Assembly: GCA_017503325.1 (NCBI GenBank)
Contig: JAFVTI010000038.1
Coordinates: forward strand, 50,428 to 114,427
Direction: 5' to 3'
DNA: 64,000 nt
From: Clostridia bacterium
Lineage (GTDB): Bacteria > Bacillota > Clostridia > Oscillospirales > CAG-272
Of this stretch, positions 17,612 to 26,550 are shown piece after piece. Within the stretch, counting starts at the first letter, position 1. Each line of letters starts with the position of its first letter. The position numbers and the translations under genes are program-made. The notes under the pieces are model-generated. The model saw nothing but the letters and a program-made list of their open reading frames with translations, searched no databases and was not told the origin of the DNA.

Positions 17612-17980
17612 TTACTTCTTCTTGTTCGCAATGGTCTTTGCGGGACCTTTTCTGGTTCTTGCGTTAGTCTTGGTTCTCTGTCCTCTGACGGGCAAGCCCT
17701 TTCTGTGTCTGACACCGCGGTAGCAGTTGATTTCTACCATGTTCTTGATGTTCATGGCAACTTCACGACGAAGGTCACCCTCTACAGTGTAGAAGTTTTC
17801 GATTTCGTCACGCAGCTTTGCAATGTCTTCCTCGGTCAGATCCTTTGCGCGGATTGCGGGATCAATGCCGGTCTTTGTGAGGATATCTGTTGCGCTCTTA
17901 CGACCAATACCGTAAATGTAGGTAAGGGCGATATCTACGCGCTTGTTGTTGGGAATATCAACACCAGCTATACGAGCCAT
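17612..17980 (-). CDS. rpsM: 30S ribosomal protein S13
   Basis: Head protein of the small subunit that contacts P-site tRNA and the L5 bridge, 122 residues. The N-terminus [20 protein letters not shown], the helix-hairpin-helix region [13 protein letters not shown] and the basic tail [15 protein letters not shown] are typical. It follows rpmJ by 53 bases. Confidence 0.98.
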   Translation of the reverse strand: MARIAGVDIPNNKRVDIALTYIYGIGRKSATDILTKTGIDPAIRAKDLTEEDIAKLRDEIENFYTVEGDLRREVAMNIKNMVEINCYRGVRHRKGLPVRGQRTKTNARTRKGPAKTIANKKK

Positions 17981-18033
17981 TCTTGTTCACCTCTTTGTTT
18001 GGTTTAGTTGTTTGTTTGTCGTGGTTCTCGAGA

Positions 18034-18147
18034 TTAACCCTGCTTCTGCTTGTGCTTGGGGTTCTCGCAGATGACCATGACTTTACCTTTTCTCTTGATG
18101 ATCTTGCATTTTTCGCAGATCTTCTTAACGGACGGTTTAACCTTCAT
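18034..18147 (-). CDS. rpmJ: 50S ribosomal protein L36, zinc-binding form
   Basis: Small zinc-ribbon protein of the large subunit, 37 residues, starting [15 protein letters not shown]. Cys11, Cys14, Cys27 and His32 form the zinc site of the C+ type. It lies between infA and rpsM, its usual place in Firmicutes. Confidence 0.97.
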   Translation of the reverse strand: MKVKPSVKKICEKCKIIKRKGKVMVICENPKHKQKQG

Positions 18148-18188
18148 TACGTTATACCATACCTTTCTTTCGAGTTATTCGTAAAATC

Positions 18189-18407
18189 TTATTTTGCGCG
18201 CCATGTGATGCGGCCCTTGTCCAGGTCGTATACAGAAACCTCGACGGTCACCTTATCACCGGGCAGAATTCTGATATAGTTCATACGAAGCTTACCGGAA
18301 ATATGTGCTTTGACGATATGTCCGTTGGGCAGCTTCACTTTGAAGTTTGCGTTGGGCATTGCTTCTACCACAACACCTTCAAATTCAATAACATCGTCCT
18401 TCGACAG
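18189..18407 (-). CDS. infA: Translation initiation factor IF-1, apparent CTG start
   Basis: IF-1 binds the A site of the 30S subunit during initiation; it is a single OB-fold. Read from CTG at 18407-18405 the protein has 72 residues, exactly the usual length, and begins (M)[19 protein letters not shown], the standard IF-1 N-terminus. AAGGAGGG lies six bases before this CTG. The first in-frame GTG (18371) would remove 12 conserved residues including the first beta strand, and the nearby ATG is out of frame. Two in-frame ATT codons stand directly before the CTG and are the only other candidates. The gene lies 47 bases after map and before rpmJ. Confidence 0.93.
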   Translation of the reverse strand: MSKDDVIEFEGVVVEAMPNANFKVKLPNGHIVKAHISGKLRMNYIRILPGDKVTVEVSVYDLDKGRITWRAK

Positions 18408-18454
18408 AATAATCCCTCCTTACTTGCTTGTAACTGTTTGCATAAAACTTGTAA

Positions 18455-19216
18455 TTAAAACTCGGAGTCGATCAGCGTCAGATTCAGCACGCCCTCATCG
18501 GTCATTGCCACGGTGTTTTCGTAATGCGCCGACAGTCTTCTGTCAGCCGTTACCACCGTCCAGCCGTCGGCCAGCTCTCTGACCTCAAAGGTACCTGCGT
18601 TGACCATCGGTTCGATGGCCAGCACCATACCCGAGCAGATGCGTACGCCGCGTCCGGGGGTTCCGTAGTTAGGTACGTCGGGAGCCTCGTGCACTTCTTT
18701 GCCGATGCCGTGTCCGATATATTTGCGTACGGTGGAAAATCCGTTTGCTTTGACGTGCGTGTCGATCGCGGAGCCGACGTCACCAAGGCGATTACCCTGC
18801 TGCATCTGCGCAACACCCGCAAAGAAGCTCTCTCTTGTGACCTTGATCAGCTTGAGTGCCTCATCGCTTACCTTTCCTACCGGAATGGTTCTTGCGCTGT
18901 CTCCGTGATAGCCCTTGTAATGTGCACCAAGATCAATCTTGACGATGTCCCCTTCACGCAGGATTCTCTTCTTGGAAGGAATGCCGTGGATGACCTCGTC
19001 GTTGATGCTGATGCACGCGCTTCCGGGAAAGCCGTACAGTCCCAGGAAGGAGGGCTTAGCACCCGATTTCTCGATATACTGTCTGATGACGTGATCGAGC
19101 TCGTAGGTGCTGACACCTTCGCGGACGTGCTCACGGGCTACAAGCAAAGCCTCGCCCGTGATACGACCCGCTTCTTTCATGGCCTTGATCTGAGCTGCAT
19201 TTTTGAGCTGTATCAT
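18455..19216 (-). CDS. map: Type I methionine aminopeptidase
   Basis: Removes the initiator methionine from new proteins, using two metal ions. The 253 residues include the start-region ALLVAREHVREGVSTYELD, the metal-ligand stretch ISINDEVIHGIP, VKIDLGAHYKGYHGDSART with two Asp ligands, GHGIGKEVHEAP with the His ligand, and the late Glu ligands around AIEPM and TVVTADRRLSAHYENT. It lies between adk and infA, as in Bacillus. Confidence 0.97.
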   Translation of the reverse strand: MIQLKNAAQIKAMKEAGRITGEALLVAREHVREGVSTYELDHVIRQYIEKSGAKPSFLGLYGFPGSACISINDEVIHGIPSKKRILREGDIVKIDLGAHYKGYHGDSARTIPVGKVSDEALKLIKVTRESFFAGVAQMQQGNRLGDVGSAIDTHVKANGFSTVRKYIGHGIGKEVHEAPDVPNYGTPGRGVRICSGMVLAIEPMVNAGTFEVRELADGWTVVTADRRLSAHYENTVAMTDEGVLNLTLIDSEF

Positions 19217-19240
19217 ACGATACCTCAGATCGACCCTGCG

Positions 19241-19879
19241 TTACGCCTCAAACTTTTCCAGCGCCTTGAATACCAGGGCGGTCGTATCAGCGACCTCCTC
19301 CTGGCCTTCTACGGTCAGAAGGATGCCCTTCTGTGCGTAGAATTCCTTCAACGGCTCGGTTTGAGCGTGGAACGTCTTCAGTCTGTTAATTACGGTTTCT
19401 GCTGCGTCATCCGCTCTGGTGTACAGAGCAGCGCCGCACTTGTCACAAACGTCAGCAGTCTTAGGCGGAATATATACGACGTGGTAGGAAGCACCGCAAG
19501 AGCAAACTCTGCGTCCGCTCATACGCTCGACGATCTTCTCGTCGGCAACCTCGATGCTCAGCACTGCGTCGATACGGACCCCCATATCCTCCAGAGCCTG
19601 AGCCTGGGGAATGGAACGGGGGAAGCCGTCCAGGATAAATCCGTTCTTACATGCGTCTGTCGAAAGATATTCCTTGATAATGCCAATGACAACCTCATCG
19701 GGGACCAGCTTGCCGGCCTCAACGTAGCTCTTGGCAGAGAGACCAAGCTCGGTTCCCGCTTTCATTGCACCGCGCAGAATGTCGCCGGTTGCAATTGCAG
19801 GGATATTGAATTTTTCCGAAATTCTCGCGGATTGGGTACCTTTGCCCGCTCCGGGAGCGCCCATTAAAATCAAATTCAT
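19241..19879 (-). CDS. adk: Adenylate kinase with zinc-type lid
   Basis: Interconverts ATP + AMP and two ADP, 212 residues. It starts with the P-loop GAPGAGKGTQS, has FILDGFPRSIPQAQAL in the AMP-binding part, and a LID domain with four cysteines (CSCG near the RRVC turn and CDKCG) that bind zinc, as usual for Gram-positive enzymes. It sits between secY and map. Confidence 0.98.
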   Translation of the reverse strand: MNLILMGAPGAGKGTQSARISEKFNIPAIATGDILRGAMKAGTELGLSAKSYVEAGKLVPDEVVIGIIKEYLSTDACKNGFILDGFPRSIPQAQALEDMGVRIDAVLSIEVADEKIVERMSGRRVCSCGASYHVVYIPPKTADVCDKCGAALYTRADDAAETVINRLKTFHAQTEPLKEFYAQKGILLTVEGQEEVADTTALVFKALEKFEA

Positions 19880-19907
19880 GTTGTTCCTCCGGTGTTATGC
19901 CGTTTGA

Positions 19908-21296
19908 TTAATCAAGGAAGCCCTTATAGTTTCTAAGGGTGATCTGAGCCTCAAGCTCACGAACAGTTTCGAGTGCAACACCGACAACGATCAGCAGCGA
20001 GGAGCCACCGAATGCAAGCTCAGACATAGAAGCTGCAGCGTTTACATCGATCAGGTTGACGATGATGGTGATCAGCAGAGGCAGGCCCGAAACAACGCAC
20101 AGGAACAAGCCGCCGATCAGAGTTACTCTGTTCAGGATCTTCTTAATATACTCAATGGTGGGTCTGCCGGGACGAATGCCGGGGATAGAGCCGCCGTTGT
20201 TCTGGATATTATTTGCTACTTCAACAGGGTTGAAGGAGATCATAATATAGAAGTAAGAGAATGCGATGATCAGAGCGATGAAGATGATCAGATACAGGGG
20301 AGAGGTGTAGCTGAGCACGTCGGTCATCTGGTCAAAGAAGTCCTTAGCGAAGTACAGCCAGCTGTCCTTCTTTACGTTGGTAAAGAATGCAGCAACGGTT
20401 GCAGGAAGTGCCACGATGGAGTTTGCGAAGATGATAGGCATAACGCCGCTCATGTTCAACTTCAGGGGCAGGCTGGAGGACTGACCGCCGTACATCTTAC
20501 GGCCGACAACTCTCTTTGCATACTGGATCGGAATTCTTCTCTCGGAGTTCGTGAACCAAACCACGAAGCCGCCTGCAACCAGAATCGCAGCAACGACTGC
20601 GATGTAGATCACAATGTTGAGGACAGTTGCAAGCCAATCCAACTCAATAGCCTTGGTGCAAGCCTTGGCAATGTTGGGGATGGTAGCGGTGAGGTAGGTA
20701 GGAACTCTGGATACAATGTTAGCAAACAGGATGATCGAGATACCGTTACCGATACCCTTCTCGTTTACCTTTTCAGCCAGCCACATGATCAGCGATGCGC
20801 CTGCGCAGTAGCACAGGATCAGCGTGATACGGCAGAACCAGAGAGCTACGCCCTTCTGACCTGCGTAGGTGATATATTCGCCGAAGTAGTTTTCGAGATA
20901 CATGGTATAGCCGTAAGCGGTGATCAGAGCCAGAGCAACGGTCACGACACGAGTGATCGCGGTGATCTTCTTCTTGCCGTTCTCACCGTCCTTAGCCATT
21001 CTCTCCAGCGCGGGAATTGCGATGGTGAGCAGCTGCATTACGATCGAAGACGTAATGTAGGGGCTGACGGAGAGAGCAAACAGGGTTGCTCTGCTGAATG
21101 CATCACCGGACAACAGGTTCAGATACTGGAACATGTCGCCGGCACTCATGCCCTGGAAAGCAGTATAGATCTCACTGCTTACCCAAGGAAGCGGAATGGA
21201 CGCACCAATGCGGTAAAGGAGTACGATAAGCAATGTGAAGAGGAGTCTGTTTTTGAGCTCCGGGATCTTCCAAGCATTCTTTAACGTCTGAAACAT
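19908..21296 (-). CDS. secY: Protein translocase channel SecY
   Basis: Core of the Sec translocon in the inner membrane, 462 residues with ten predicted membrane segments. Family motifs include YRIGASIPLPW near the N-terminus, LFALSVSPYITSSIVMQL in the plug/TM2 region, VNEKGIGNGIS and the C-terminal SLLIVVGVALETVRELEAQI. It is two bases from rplO, so translation is likely coupled, as is normal in the spc operon. Confidence 0.98.
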   Translation of the reverse strand: MFQTLKNAWKIPELKNRLLFTLLIVLLYRIGASIPLPWVSSEIYTAFQGMSAGDMFQYLNLLSGDAFSRATLFALSVSPYITSSIVMQLLTIAIPALERMAKDGENGKKKITAITRVVTVALALITAYGYTMYLENYFGEYITYAGQKGVALWFCRITLILCYCAGASLIMWLAEKVNEKGIGNGISIILFANIVSRVPTYLTATIPNIAKACTKAIELDWLATVLNIVIYIAVVAAILVAGGFVVWFTNSERRIPIQYAKRVVGRKMYGGQSSSLPLKLNMSGVMPIIFANSIVALPATVAAFFTNVKKDSWLYFAKDFFDQMTDVLSYTSPLYLIIFIALIIAFSYFYIMISFNPVEVANNIQNNGGSIPGIRPGRPTIEYIKKILNRVTLIGGLFLCVVSGLPLLITIIVNLIDVNAAASMSELAFGGSSLLIVVGVALETVRELEAQITLRNYKGFLD

Positions 21297-21298
21297 CC

Positions 21299-21739
21299 TT
21301 ATACCTCCTCTGCCTGTCCACCTACTGCCTCAATCTTTGCCTTAGCAGTTGCGGAAAAGACTGCCGCTTTCACAGTGATCTTCTTAGTGAGTTCGCCGTT
21401 GCCCAGAACCTTGAGTCCGTCCAGGGGCTTGCGGATAATCTTTTTGGCGAGAAGTGCATCCATATCAACGACTGCGCCGTCCTCAAAGACGTTCAGTGCG
21501 TCAACATTGACAATAGCGTAATGCTTTGCGAAATAGTTCTTGAAGCCTCTCTTGGGAAGCTGTCTGTAGATGGGGAACTGTCCGCCCTCAAAACCGGTGC
21601 GAACACCGCCGCCGGAGCGTGCGTTCTGACCCTTGTGACCCTTACCTGCGGTCTTGCCGTTGCCGGAGCCGGGGCCTCTGCCCTTTCTCCATGCAGCCTT
21701 TGCGGAACCTTCAGCGGGTTTCAGATTATGCAGTTTCAT
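21299..21739 (-). CDS. rplO: 50S ribosomal protein L15
   Basis: Large-subunit protein of 146 residues with the glycine-rich N-terminal tail [20 protein letters not shown] and [20 protein letters not shown] that penetrates the rRNA, followed by the globular domain ending in [14 protein letters not shown]. It lies between rpmD and secY. Confidence 0.98.
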   Translation of the reverse strand: MKLHNLKPAEGSAKAAWRKGRGPGSGNGKTAGKGHKGQNARSGGGVRTGFEGGQFPIYRQLPKRGFKNYFAKHYAIVNVDALNVFEDGAVVDMDALLAKKIIRKPLDGLKVLGNGELTKKITVKAAVFSATAKAKIEAVGGQAEEV

Positions 21740-21755
21740 TCTCAGTACCTCCTTA

Positions 21756-21935
21756 TCAGTCTTCTACGGTTTCAACCGAGACAAGGTGAGAAATAACCTT
21801 AATCTTGCCTGCCAGAACAGCGTCATCGTTGTGCATGATGAAATCGCCGATCTTAACAAGACCCAGGGACTGTGCCGTAGCCTTCTGGTTGGGCTTTGCG
21901 GCGATAAGACTCTTAATCAGTGTTACCTTTTTCAT
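21756..21935 (-). CDS. rpmD: 50S ribosomal protein L30
   Basis: Small large-subunit protein of 59 residues beginning [20 protein letters not shown], with the typical LGLVKIGD motif in the middle. It is located between rpsE (14 bases) and rplO (16 bases), the canonical place. An AAGGAGGCGC ribosome site precedes it. Confidence 0.96.
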   Translation of the reverse strand: MKKVTLIKSLIAAKPNQKATAQSLGLVKIGDFIMHNDDAVLAGKIKVISHLVSVETVED

Positions 21936-21949
21936 CTTAAAGCGCCTCC

Positions 21950-22453
21950 TTAACCCTTAACCTGCTCTACGGGGATGTCACGGATCTTCGCAACTTCCTC
22001 AGCGGAACGCAGTGCCTTCAGACCCTCCATGGTTGCCTTAACAACGTTGGTGGGGTTGTTGGAGCGCAGGCACTTTGCACGAATGTTGGAGATACCTGCA
22101 GCCTCAAGTACTGCTCTTACCTTGCCACCCGCGATGATACCGGTACCGAGTGCAGCGGGCTTGAGAAGCACCTTGCCTGCGCCGAATTCACCGATGACTT
22201 CGTGCGGGATTGTTGTACCCTTCAGGGATACAGTGATCATATTCTTCTTAGCGTCTTCGATACCCTTGCGAATTGCCTCGGGTACCTCAGCAGCCTTACC
22301 AAGACCTACGCCGACGTGACCGTTCTTGTCACCGACTACCATCAGTGCTGCAAATCTTGCAACACGACCACCCTTTACAGTCTTGGAAACACGGTTCAGC
22401 GCGACGAGCTGTTCTGTCAGATCCAGCTCAGCCGGGTTAATTCTTTGTGCCAT
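21950..22453 (-). CDS. rpsE: 30S ribosomal protein S5
   Basis: Small-subunit protein near the mRNA entry site with roles in accuracy, 167 residues. The double-stranded RNA-binding-like N domain ([35 protein letters not shown]) and the C domain ([20 protein letters not shown]) are clear. It lies between rplR and rpmD. Confidence 0.98.
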   Translation of the reverse strand: MAQRINPAELDLTEQLVALNRVSKTVKGGRVARFAALMVVGDKNGHVGVGLGKAAEVPEAIRKGIEDAKKNMITVSLKGTTIPHEVIGEFGAGKVLLKPAALGTGIIAGGKVRAVLEAAGISNIRAKCLRSNNPTNVVKATMEGLKALRSAEEVAKIRDIPVEQVKG

Positions 22454-22523
22454 TTCTGGTTTCCTCCTGAATTGTTCAATAAATGTTGAACAGTGTACAA
22501 ACCGGACTAATCGGGATAACCGA

Positions 22524-22883
22524 TTAGAACTTCAGGCCGCCCTCGCGAGCGCCGTCTGCCAATTCCGATACACGTCCGTGATACAGATAACCGCCTCTGT
22601 CGAATACGACTTCGGTGATGCCCTGTGCGACTGCCTTTTCTGCAATCATTTTGCCAACTGCTCTTGCAGCTGCCTTGTTACCGCCGTTGCCTTCAAAACC
22701 GTTACCGTAAGAAGAAGCGGATACCAGTGTTACGCCCGCAACGTCATCAATGATCTGTGCGCTGATGTTTGCATTGGAGCGATATACTGCCAGACGCGGA
22801 CGCTCTGCCGTGCCGGAAATCTTAGCTCTGACTCTCTTATGTCTCTTCAGACGAGCCTGGTTAGAATCTTTTCTGGATACCAT
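22524..22883 (-). CDS. rplR: 50S ribosomal protein L18
   Basis: 5S rRNA-binding protein of 119 residues, with [19 protein letters not shown] in the N-terminal part, [13 protein letters not shown] and the C-terminal [20 protein letters not shown]. Its gap to rpsE is 70 bases, longer than most here. Confidence 0.98.
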   Translation of the reverse strand: MVSRKDSNQARLKRHKRVRAKISGTAERPRLAVYRSNANISAQIIDDVAGVTLVSASSYGNGFEGNGGNKAAARAVGKMIAEKAVAQGITEVVFDRGGYLYHGRVSELADGAREGGLKF

Positions 22884-22903
22884 GTTTACACTCCTCCTTT
22901 CAA

Positions 22904-23521
22904 TTACTTACCGGTCTTGCCGACCTTACGACGTACATACTCGTCGATATAACGAACGCCCTTGCCGTGATAAGGCTCGGGACCTCTCAGACCTCTGATG
23001 ACTGCAGCGGTCTGGCCAACTTCCTGCTTGTTGATGCCCTTTACGATTACGATCATACCGGAGTTGATCTTCTCGGTGGTCATCTTATCAATGCCCTGCT
23101 TCTTGATTTCGTCATCGGAGGGAACCTCAAGCTTGATGCTGTCGGTCTCTGCGATTACGAACTTGTCCTGAGGCTGGCCGTTGGGCTTGAGGGAGTGACC
23201 CAGGAACATCTGCAGGTTCTTGCCCTGCTTAGCAGCCTTGTAACCAACGCCGATGATCATCAGAATCTTCTGATAACCCTTGGTAACGCCGACTACCATG
23301 TTGTTAATCAGTGCGCGAGTCAGACCATGCAAGCTTCTCTCTTCCTTCTCGTCAGAGTTACGGGTTACGATGATCTGGTTGCCCTCGATCGCGATGTTGA
23401 TCTCGGGTCTGAAGGTTTCGGTCAGGGTACCCAGGGGGCCCTTAACCGTCAAAGTGTTGCCGTTCAGGGTTGCAGTGACACCTGCGGGGATCTCAACGGG
23501 CATTCTACCAATTCTAGACAT
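22904..23521 (-). CDS. rplF: 50S ribosomal protein L6 with a C-domain insertion
   Basis: Large-subunit protein at the base of the stalk, 205 residues. The start [15 protein letters not shown], the middle [14 protein letters not shown] and the C-terminal [20 protein letters not shown] are normal. Compared with about 178-184 residues in Bacillus and Escherichia, about 20 extra residues sit in the second domain, around [20 protein letters not shown], between the conserved LEVPS and IVKGINK strands. The frame is clean through it, so it is a real insertion rather than a sequencing fault. Confidence 0.97.
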   Translation of the reverse strand: MSRIGRMPVEIPAGVTATLNGNTLTVKGPLGTLTETFRPEINIAIEGNQIIVTRNSDEKEERSLHGLTRALINNMVVGVTKGYQKILMIIGVGYKAAKQGKNLQMFLGHSLKPNGQPQDKFVIAETDSIKLEVPSDDEIKKQGIDKMTTEKINSGMIVIVKGINKQEVGQTAAVIRGLRGPEPYHGKGVRYIDEYVRRKVGKTGK

Positions 23522-23542
23522 ATCGTTTACCTCCCGTTTCTA

Positions 23543-23941
23543 TTACCAGACAAAGCACAGGACCTCGCCGCCTACCTTGAGTGCGCGAGCCTTCTTGTCG
23601 GTCATGATTCCCTTAGATGTGGAAACGATAGCGATACCCAGGCCGTTCATTACCTTAGGCATATCCTCGCAACCTGCGTAGATACGCAGACCGGGCTTGG
23701 ATACTCTCTTCAGGCCACGAATAACCTTCTGCTTGTTTCCCTGGTACTTCAGGGTTACGCGAATGGTACCCTGCTTGCCATCGTCGATCACCTCATAGCT
23801 CTTTACGTAGCCTTCTTCAACGAGGATCTGGGCGATAGCCTTCTTCATGTTGGATGCCGGAATGTCCACAGTGGCGTGCTTTGCGGAGTTCGCATTGCGG
23901 ATTCTTGTGAGCATATCAGCAATTACGTCAGACATTTGCAT
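23543..23941 (-). CDS. rpsH: 30S ribosomal protein S8
   Basis: Primary 16S rRNA-binding protein, 132 residues, starting [18 protein letters not shown] and containing the C-terminal [14 protein letters not shown] motif. The start at ATG 23941 follows AGGAGG by nine bases; the open frame reaching further back crosses the structured gap and is not coding. In Escherichia coli S8 represses the spc operon by binding its mRNA. Here a 197-base structured gap precedes the gene. Confidence 0.98.
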   Translation of the reverse strand: MQMSDVIADMLTRIRNANSAKHATVDIPASNMKKAIAQILVEEGYVKSYEVIDDGKQGTIRVTLKYQGNKQKVIRGLKRVSKPGLRIYAGCEDMPKVMNGLGIAIVSTSKGIMTDKKARALKVGGEVLCFVW

Positions 23942-23980
23942 TTTTCTTTTCCTCCTGATGCAAGTATTGTTTTTCTTGCT

Positions 23981-24082
23981 GCCGGTCTTCCCGGCGGCAT
24001 ATCGGCGGTTAAGTCCAACTCGCCATGCACACCCCACACAGAGTGGGTCGTGTGCACGCTGCAGATTAACTTCCTGCCGATA
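23981..24082 (-). ncRNA. Candidate structured mRNA element before rpsH
   Basis: On minus, four nested stems can form: TATCGGC (24082-24076) with GCCGATA (24006-24000), GTTAA with TTAAC (24070-24066 and 24012-24008), TGCACAC with GTGTGCA (24056-24050 and 24032-24026), and CCCAC with GTGGG (outer ends 24047 and 24033) closing a 5-base loop. A further GCCGG-gaaga-CCGGC hairpin at 23981-23995 stands just before the rpsH ribosome site. All pairings are perfect. The position suggests autoregulation by a ribosomal protein such as S8; that part is inference. Confidence 0.5.
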
Positions 24083-24138
24083 GTTGGGGGGTGAGCACCT
24101 CCATCGTGAAGGTACCCGTTATATCAAGGTAAGTTATC

Positions 24139-24324
24139 TTACCAAGATGCTTTCTTTACGCCCGGGATCTCGCCCTTGTATGCGAGCTCACGGAAGCAGA
24201 TACGGCAGATGCCGAACTTGCGGAGGTACGCGTGAGGACGACCGCAGATCTTGCATCTGTTGTAGCGGCGGGTGGAGAACTTCTGCTCCTTCTGCTGCTT
24301 CAGAATCATAGCCTTCTTTGCCAT
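24139..24324 (-). CDS. rpsZ: 30S ribosomal protein S14 type Z
   Basis: Zinc-binding short S14 of 61 residues, with [20 protein letters not shown] giving a four-cysteine zinc site. Type Z is the normal spc-operon form in Firmicutes. The start at ATG 24324 gives the standard [11 protein letters not shown]-terminus with an AAAGGAGG site upstream. It lies 19 bases after rplE. Confidence 0.97.
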   Translation of the reverse strand: MAKKAMILKQQKEQKFSTRRYNRCKICGRPHAYLRKFGICRICFRELAYKGEIPGVKKASW

Positions 24325-24343
24325 CTTTGTATACCTCCTTTCA

Positions 24344-24883
24344 TTACTTGGAGAACGGAGCACCCATAAGGGTGAGCAGTTCTCTTGCTTCGTCGTCGGT
24401 CTGAGCCGTGGTAACGAAGCAGATGTCCATACCGCGGATCTTCTCAACCTTATCGTACTCGATTTCGGGGAAGATCAGCTGCTCCTTCAGACCCAGGGAG
24501 TAGTTGCCGCGACCGTCAAATGCGTTGGGGTTGATACCCTTGAAGTCACGAACTCTGGGGAGGGAGAAGTTGAACAGTCTGTCCATGAATTCGTACATCT
24601 TTTCGCCACGCAGAGTAACCTTTGCACCGATCTTCATGCCCTCACGGAGCTTGAAGTTTGCAACCGACTTCTTTGCGTAGGTGGGAACTGCCTTCTGACC
24701 TGCGATCAGGGACAGATCGTTGATGACTGCATCAATAACCTTGCTGTTTTCCTTAGCGTCGCCGCAGCCCACGTTGATGACGATCTTGTCGATCTTGGGG
24801 ATCTGCATAACGCTCTTGTAGTTGTACTTGGTCTGAAGTGCGGATACGACTTCGGACTTATAGTAATCTCTCAATCTTGCCAT
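24344..24883 (-). CDS. rplE: 50S ribosomal protein L5
   Basis: 5S rRNA-binding protein of the central protuberance, 179 residues. Motifs visible include [34 protein letters not shown] and the C-terminal [15 protein letters not shown]. It lies between rplX and rpsZ. Confidence 0.98.
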   Translation of the reverse strand: MARLRDYYKSEVVSALQTKYNYKSVMQIPKIDKIVINVGCGDAKENSKVIDAVINDLSLIAGQKAVPTYAKKSVANFKLREGMKIGAKVTLRGEKMYEFMDRLFNFSLPRVRDFKGINPNAFDGRGNYSLGLKEQLIFPEIEYDKVEKIRGMDICFVTTAQTDDEARELLTLMGAPFSK

Positions 24884-24898
24884 CGTCTTATCCTCCTA

Positions 24899-25213
24899 TC
24901 AGATTTCGTGGCCGCACTTTGCACAAACGCGGACCTTCTTGCCGTCCACAACCTTGTTGTGAACTCTTACGCCCTTATCGCACTTGGGGCAATACAGAGC
25001 TACCTTATCGGAATAGATTGCGCCTTCAGCGTCAACGATGCCACCGGTCTCGCCCTGTCTGCGGGGCTTGACGTGCTTGTGGATCATATTTGCGCCTTCA
25101 ACGATAACCTTACCTTCCTTGGGAGAGCAAGCGATGACCTTGCCCTTAGTGCCCTTGGAATCGCCGGAAAGAACGACAACGACATCATCTCTTCTAATAT
25201 TGCTGTTTGCCAT
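24899..25213 (-). CDS. rplX: 50S ribosomal protein L24 with zinc-ribbon tail
   Basis: Assembly-initiating protein of the large subunit, 104 residues. The KOW motif (RRDDVVVVLSGDSKGTKGKV) and HVKPRRQGETGGIVDAEG are typical. The C-terminus contains CPKC and CAKC, a zinc-ribbon form found in many Firmicutes. It lies between rplN and rplE. Confidence 0.98.
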   Translation of the reverse strand: MANSNIRRDDVVVVLSGDSKGTKGKVIACSPKEGKVIVEGANMIHKHVKPRRQGETGGIVDAEGAIYSDKVALYCPKCDKGVRVHNKVVDGKKVRVCAKCGHEI

Positions 25214-25229
25214 TTTTCGTTACCTCCGA

Positions 25230-25598
25230 TTAAAGTACTTCGGGAGCCAGAGACAGGATCTTCAGATAATCCTTCTCGCGGAGCTCTCTTGCAACAGGCC
25301 CAAAGATACGGGTACCTCTGGGGGTGTTGTCTTCCTTAATAACAACGGCTGCATTCTCATCAAACTTGATGTAAGAGCCGTCTGCACGCTTAATGCCGTG
25401 CACGCTTCTTACGACGACTGCCTTAACAACGTCGCCCTTCTTTACAACGCCACCGGGAGCTGCCTTCTTAACGGCGCAAACGATGACGTCGCCGATGTTT
25501 GCATATCTGCGGCCTGTACCACCAAGCACACGAATGCACATCAGCTCCTTGGCGCCGGTATTGTCGGCAACCTTCAGTAATGTCTGCTGCTGAATCAT
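25230..25598 (-). CDS. rplN: 50S ribosomal protein L14
   Basis: Large-subunit protein at the interface, 122 residues. It begins [18 protein letters not shown] and contains [16 protein letters not shown] and [15 protein letters not shown], all family signatures. The 72-base gap to rpsQ is larger than the neighbours'. Confidence 0.98.
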   Translation of the reverse strand: MIQQQTLLKVADNTGAKELMCIRVLGGTGRRYANIGDVIVCAVKKAAPGGVVKKGDVVKAVVVRSVHGIKRADGSYIKFDENAAVVIKEDNTPRGTRIFGPVARELREKDYLKILSLAPEVL

Positions 25599-25670
25599 GT
25601 TTTTCCTCCTACTGTTTCAATACGCTTCGACGTACCTACTATTCGAATTCTTTTTTACGTGTGTGTTGGC

Positions 25671-25928
25671 TTACTTAGCCTTTTCGATGATCTCAACCGT
25701 TCTCCATCTCTTGGTCTTAGAGAGGGGTCTGGTCTCCATGATCTTTACCTTATCGCCTACGCCGCATTCCAGTTCATCGTGAGCGTGAACCTTCAGGGTG
25801 CGCTTGATGATCTTACCGTAGACGGGGTGCTTTACGTTGTCTTCGATAGCAACCGTAACGGTCTTTGCCATCTTGTCGCTGACAACCATGCCAACTCTGA
25901 CTTTTCTGAGTGCTCTTTCTTCAGTCAT
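25671..25928 (-). CDS. rpsQ: 30S ribosomal protein S17
   Basis: Primary 16S rRNA-binding OB-fold protein, 85 residues. The stretch [18 protein letters not shown], followed by [11 protein letters not shown] and [19 protein letters not shown], is characteristic. It follows rpmC by 12 bases. Confidence 0.97.
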   Translation of the reverse strand: MTEERALRKVRVGMVVSDKMAKTVTVAIEDNVKHPVYGKIIKRTLKVHAHDELECGVGDKVKIMETRPLSKTKRWRTVEIIEKAK

Positions 25929-25940
25929 GACTGTCCTCCC

Positions 25941-26129
25941 TTATGCGTTCTTCTCTTGAAGAATTGTCATTACGCGAGCGATGTCCTTCTTGACTTCCGC
26001 AATCTTGTGGGGGTTGTCAAGCTGGTTGATCGCATGCTGGAAACGGAGGTTGAAAAGTTCAGTCTTCAGCTCCTTGAGCTTCTCATTGAGCTGCTCAACG
26101 GTCAGTGTCTTCAGTTCTGCTGCTTTCAT
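25941..26129 (-). CDS. rpmC: 50S ribosomal protein L29
   Basis: Two-helix protein near the exit tunnel, 62 residues, with [20 protein letters not shown] and [11 protein letters not shown]. It is four bases from rplP, so it is probably translationally coupled. Confidence 0.97.
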   Translation of the reverse strand: MKAAELKTLTVEQLNEKLKELKTELFNLRFQHAINQLDNPHKIAEVKKDIARVMTILQEKNA

Positions 26130-26133
26130 TGAC

Positions 26134-26550
26134 TTATGCCTCCTGTTCCTTCATTACAAACTTGGTCTTGATAGGCAGCTTGTGACCTGCAAGACGCATA
26201 GCTTCCTTTGCTACGTCGGGAGCAACGCCATCCATCTCAAACATCACTCTGCCGGGCTTGACCACAGCCACCCAGTACTCCGGAGAACCCTTACCGGAAC
26301 CCATACGGGTTTCAGCAGGCTTTTCGGTGATGGGCTTATCGGGGAAAATCTTAATCCAAACCTTACCGCCACGCTTGATATGTCTTGTCATAGCAATACG
26401 GGCTGCCTCGATCTGGTTTGCAGTGATCCATGCGGGCTCAAGGGCTACCAGACCGTAGGAACCGTTGGTAACGGTATTGCCGCGGGAAGCCTTACCCTTC
26501 AGTCTTCCGCGCTGAACGCGACGGAATTTTACTCTCTTCGGCATTAACAT
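26134..26550 (-). CDS. rplP: 50S ribosomal protein L16
   Basis: Large-subunit protein that organises the A-site region, 138 residues. The N-terminus [15 protein letters not shown] matches the family start, and [22 protein letters not shown] is the hallmark segment. Its ATG overlaps the rpsC stop by one base (TAATG), which indicates coupling. Confidence 0.98.
   Translation of the reverse strand: MLMPKRVKFRRVQRGRLKGKASRGNTVTNGSYGLVALEPAWITANQIEAARIAMTRHIKRGGKVWIKIFPDKPITEKPAETRMGSGKGSPEYWVAVVKPGRVMFEMDGVAPDVAKEAMRLAGHKLPIKTKFVMKEQEA

Noticed and set aside
18189..18371. IF-1 starting at GTG 18371
   Set aside because: This would remove the conserved first strand and leaves a perfect ribosome site unused upstream.
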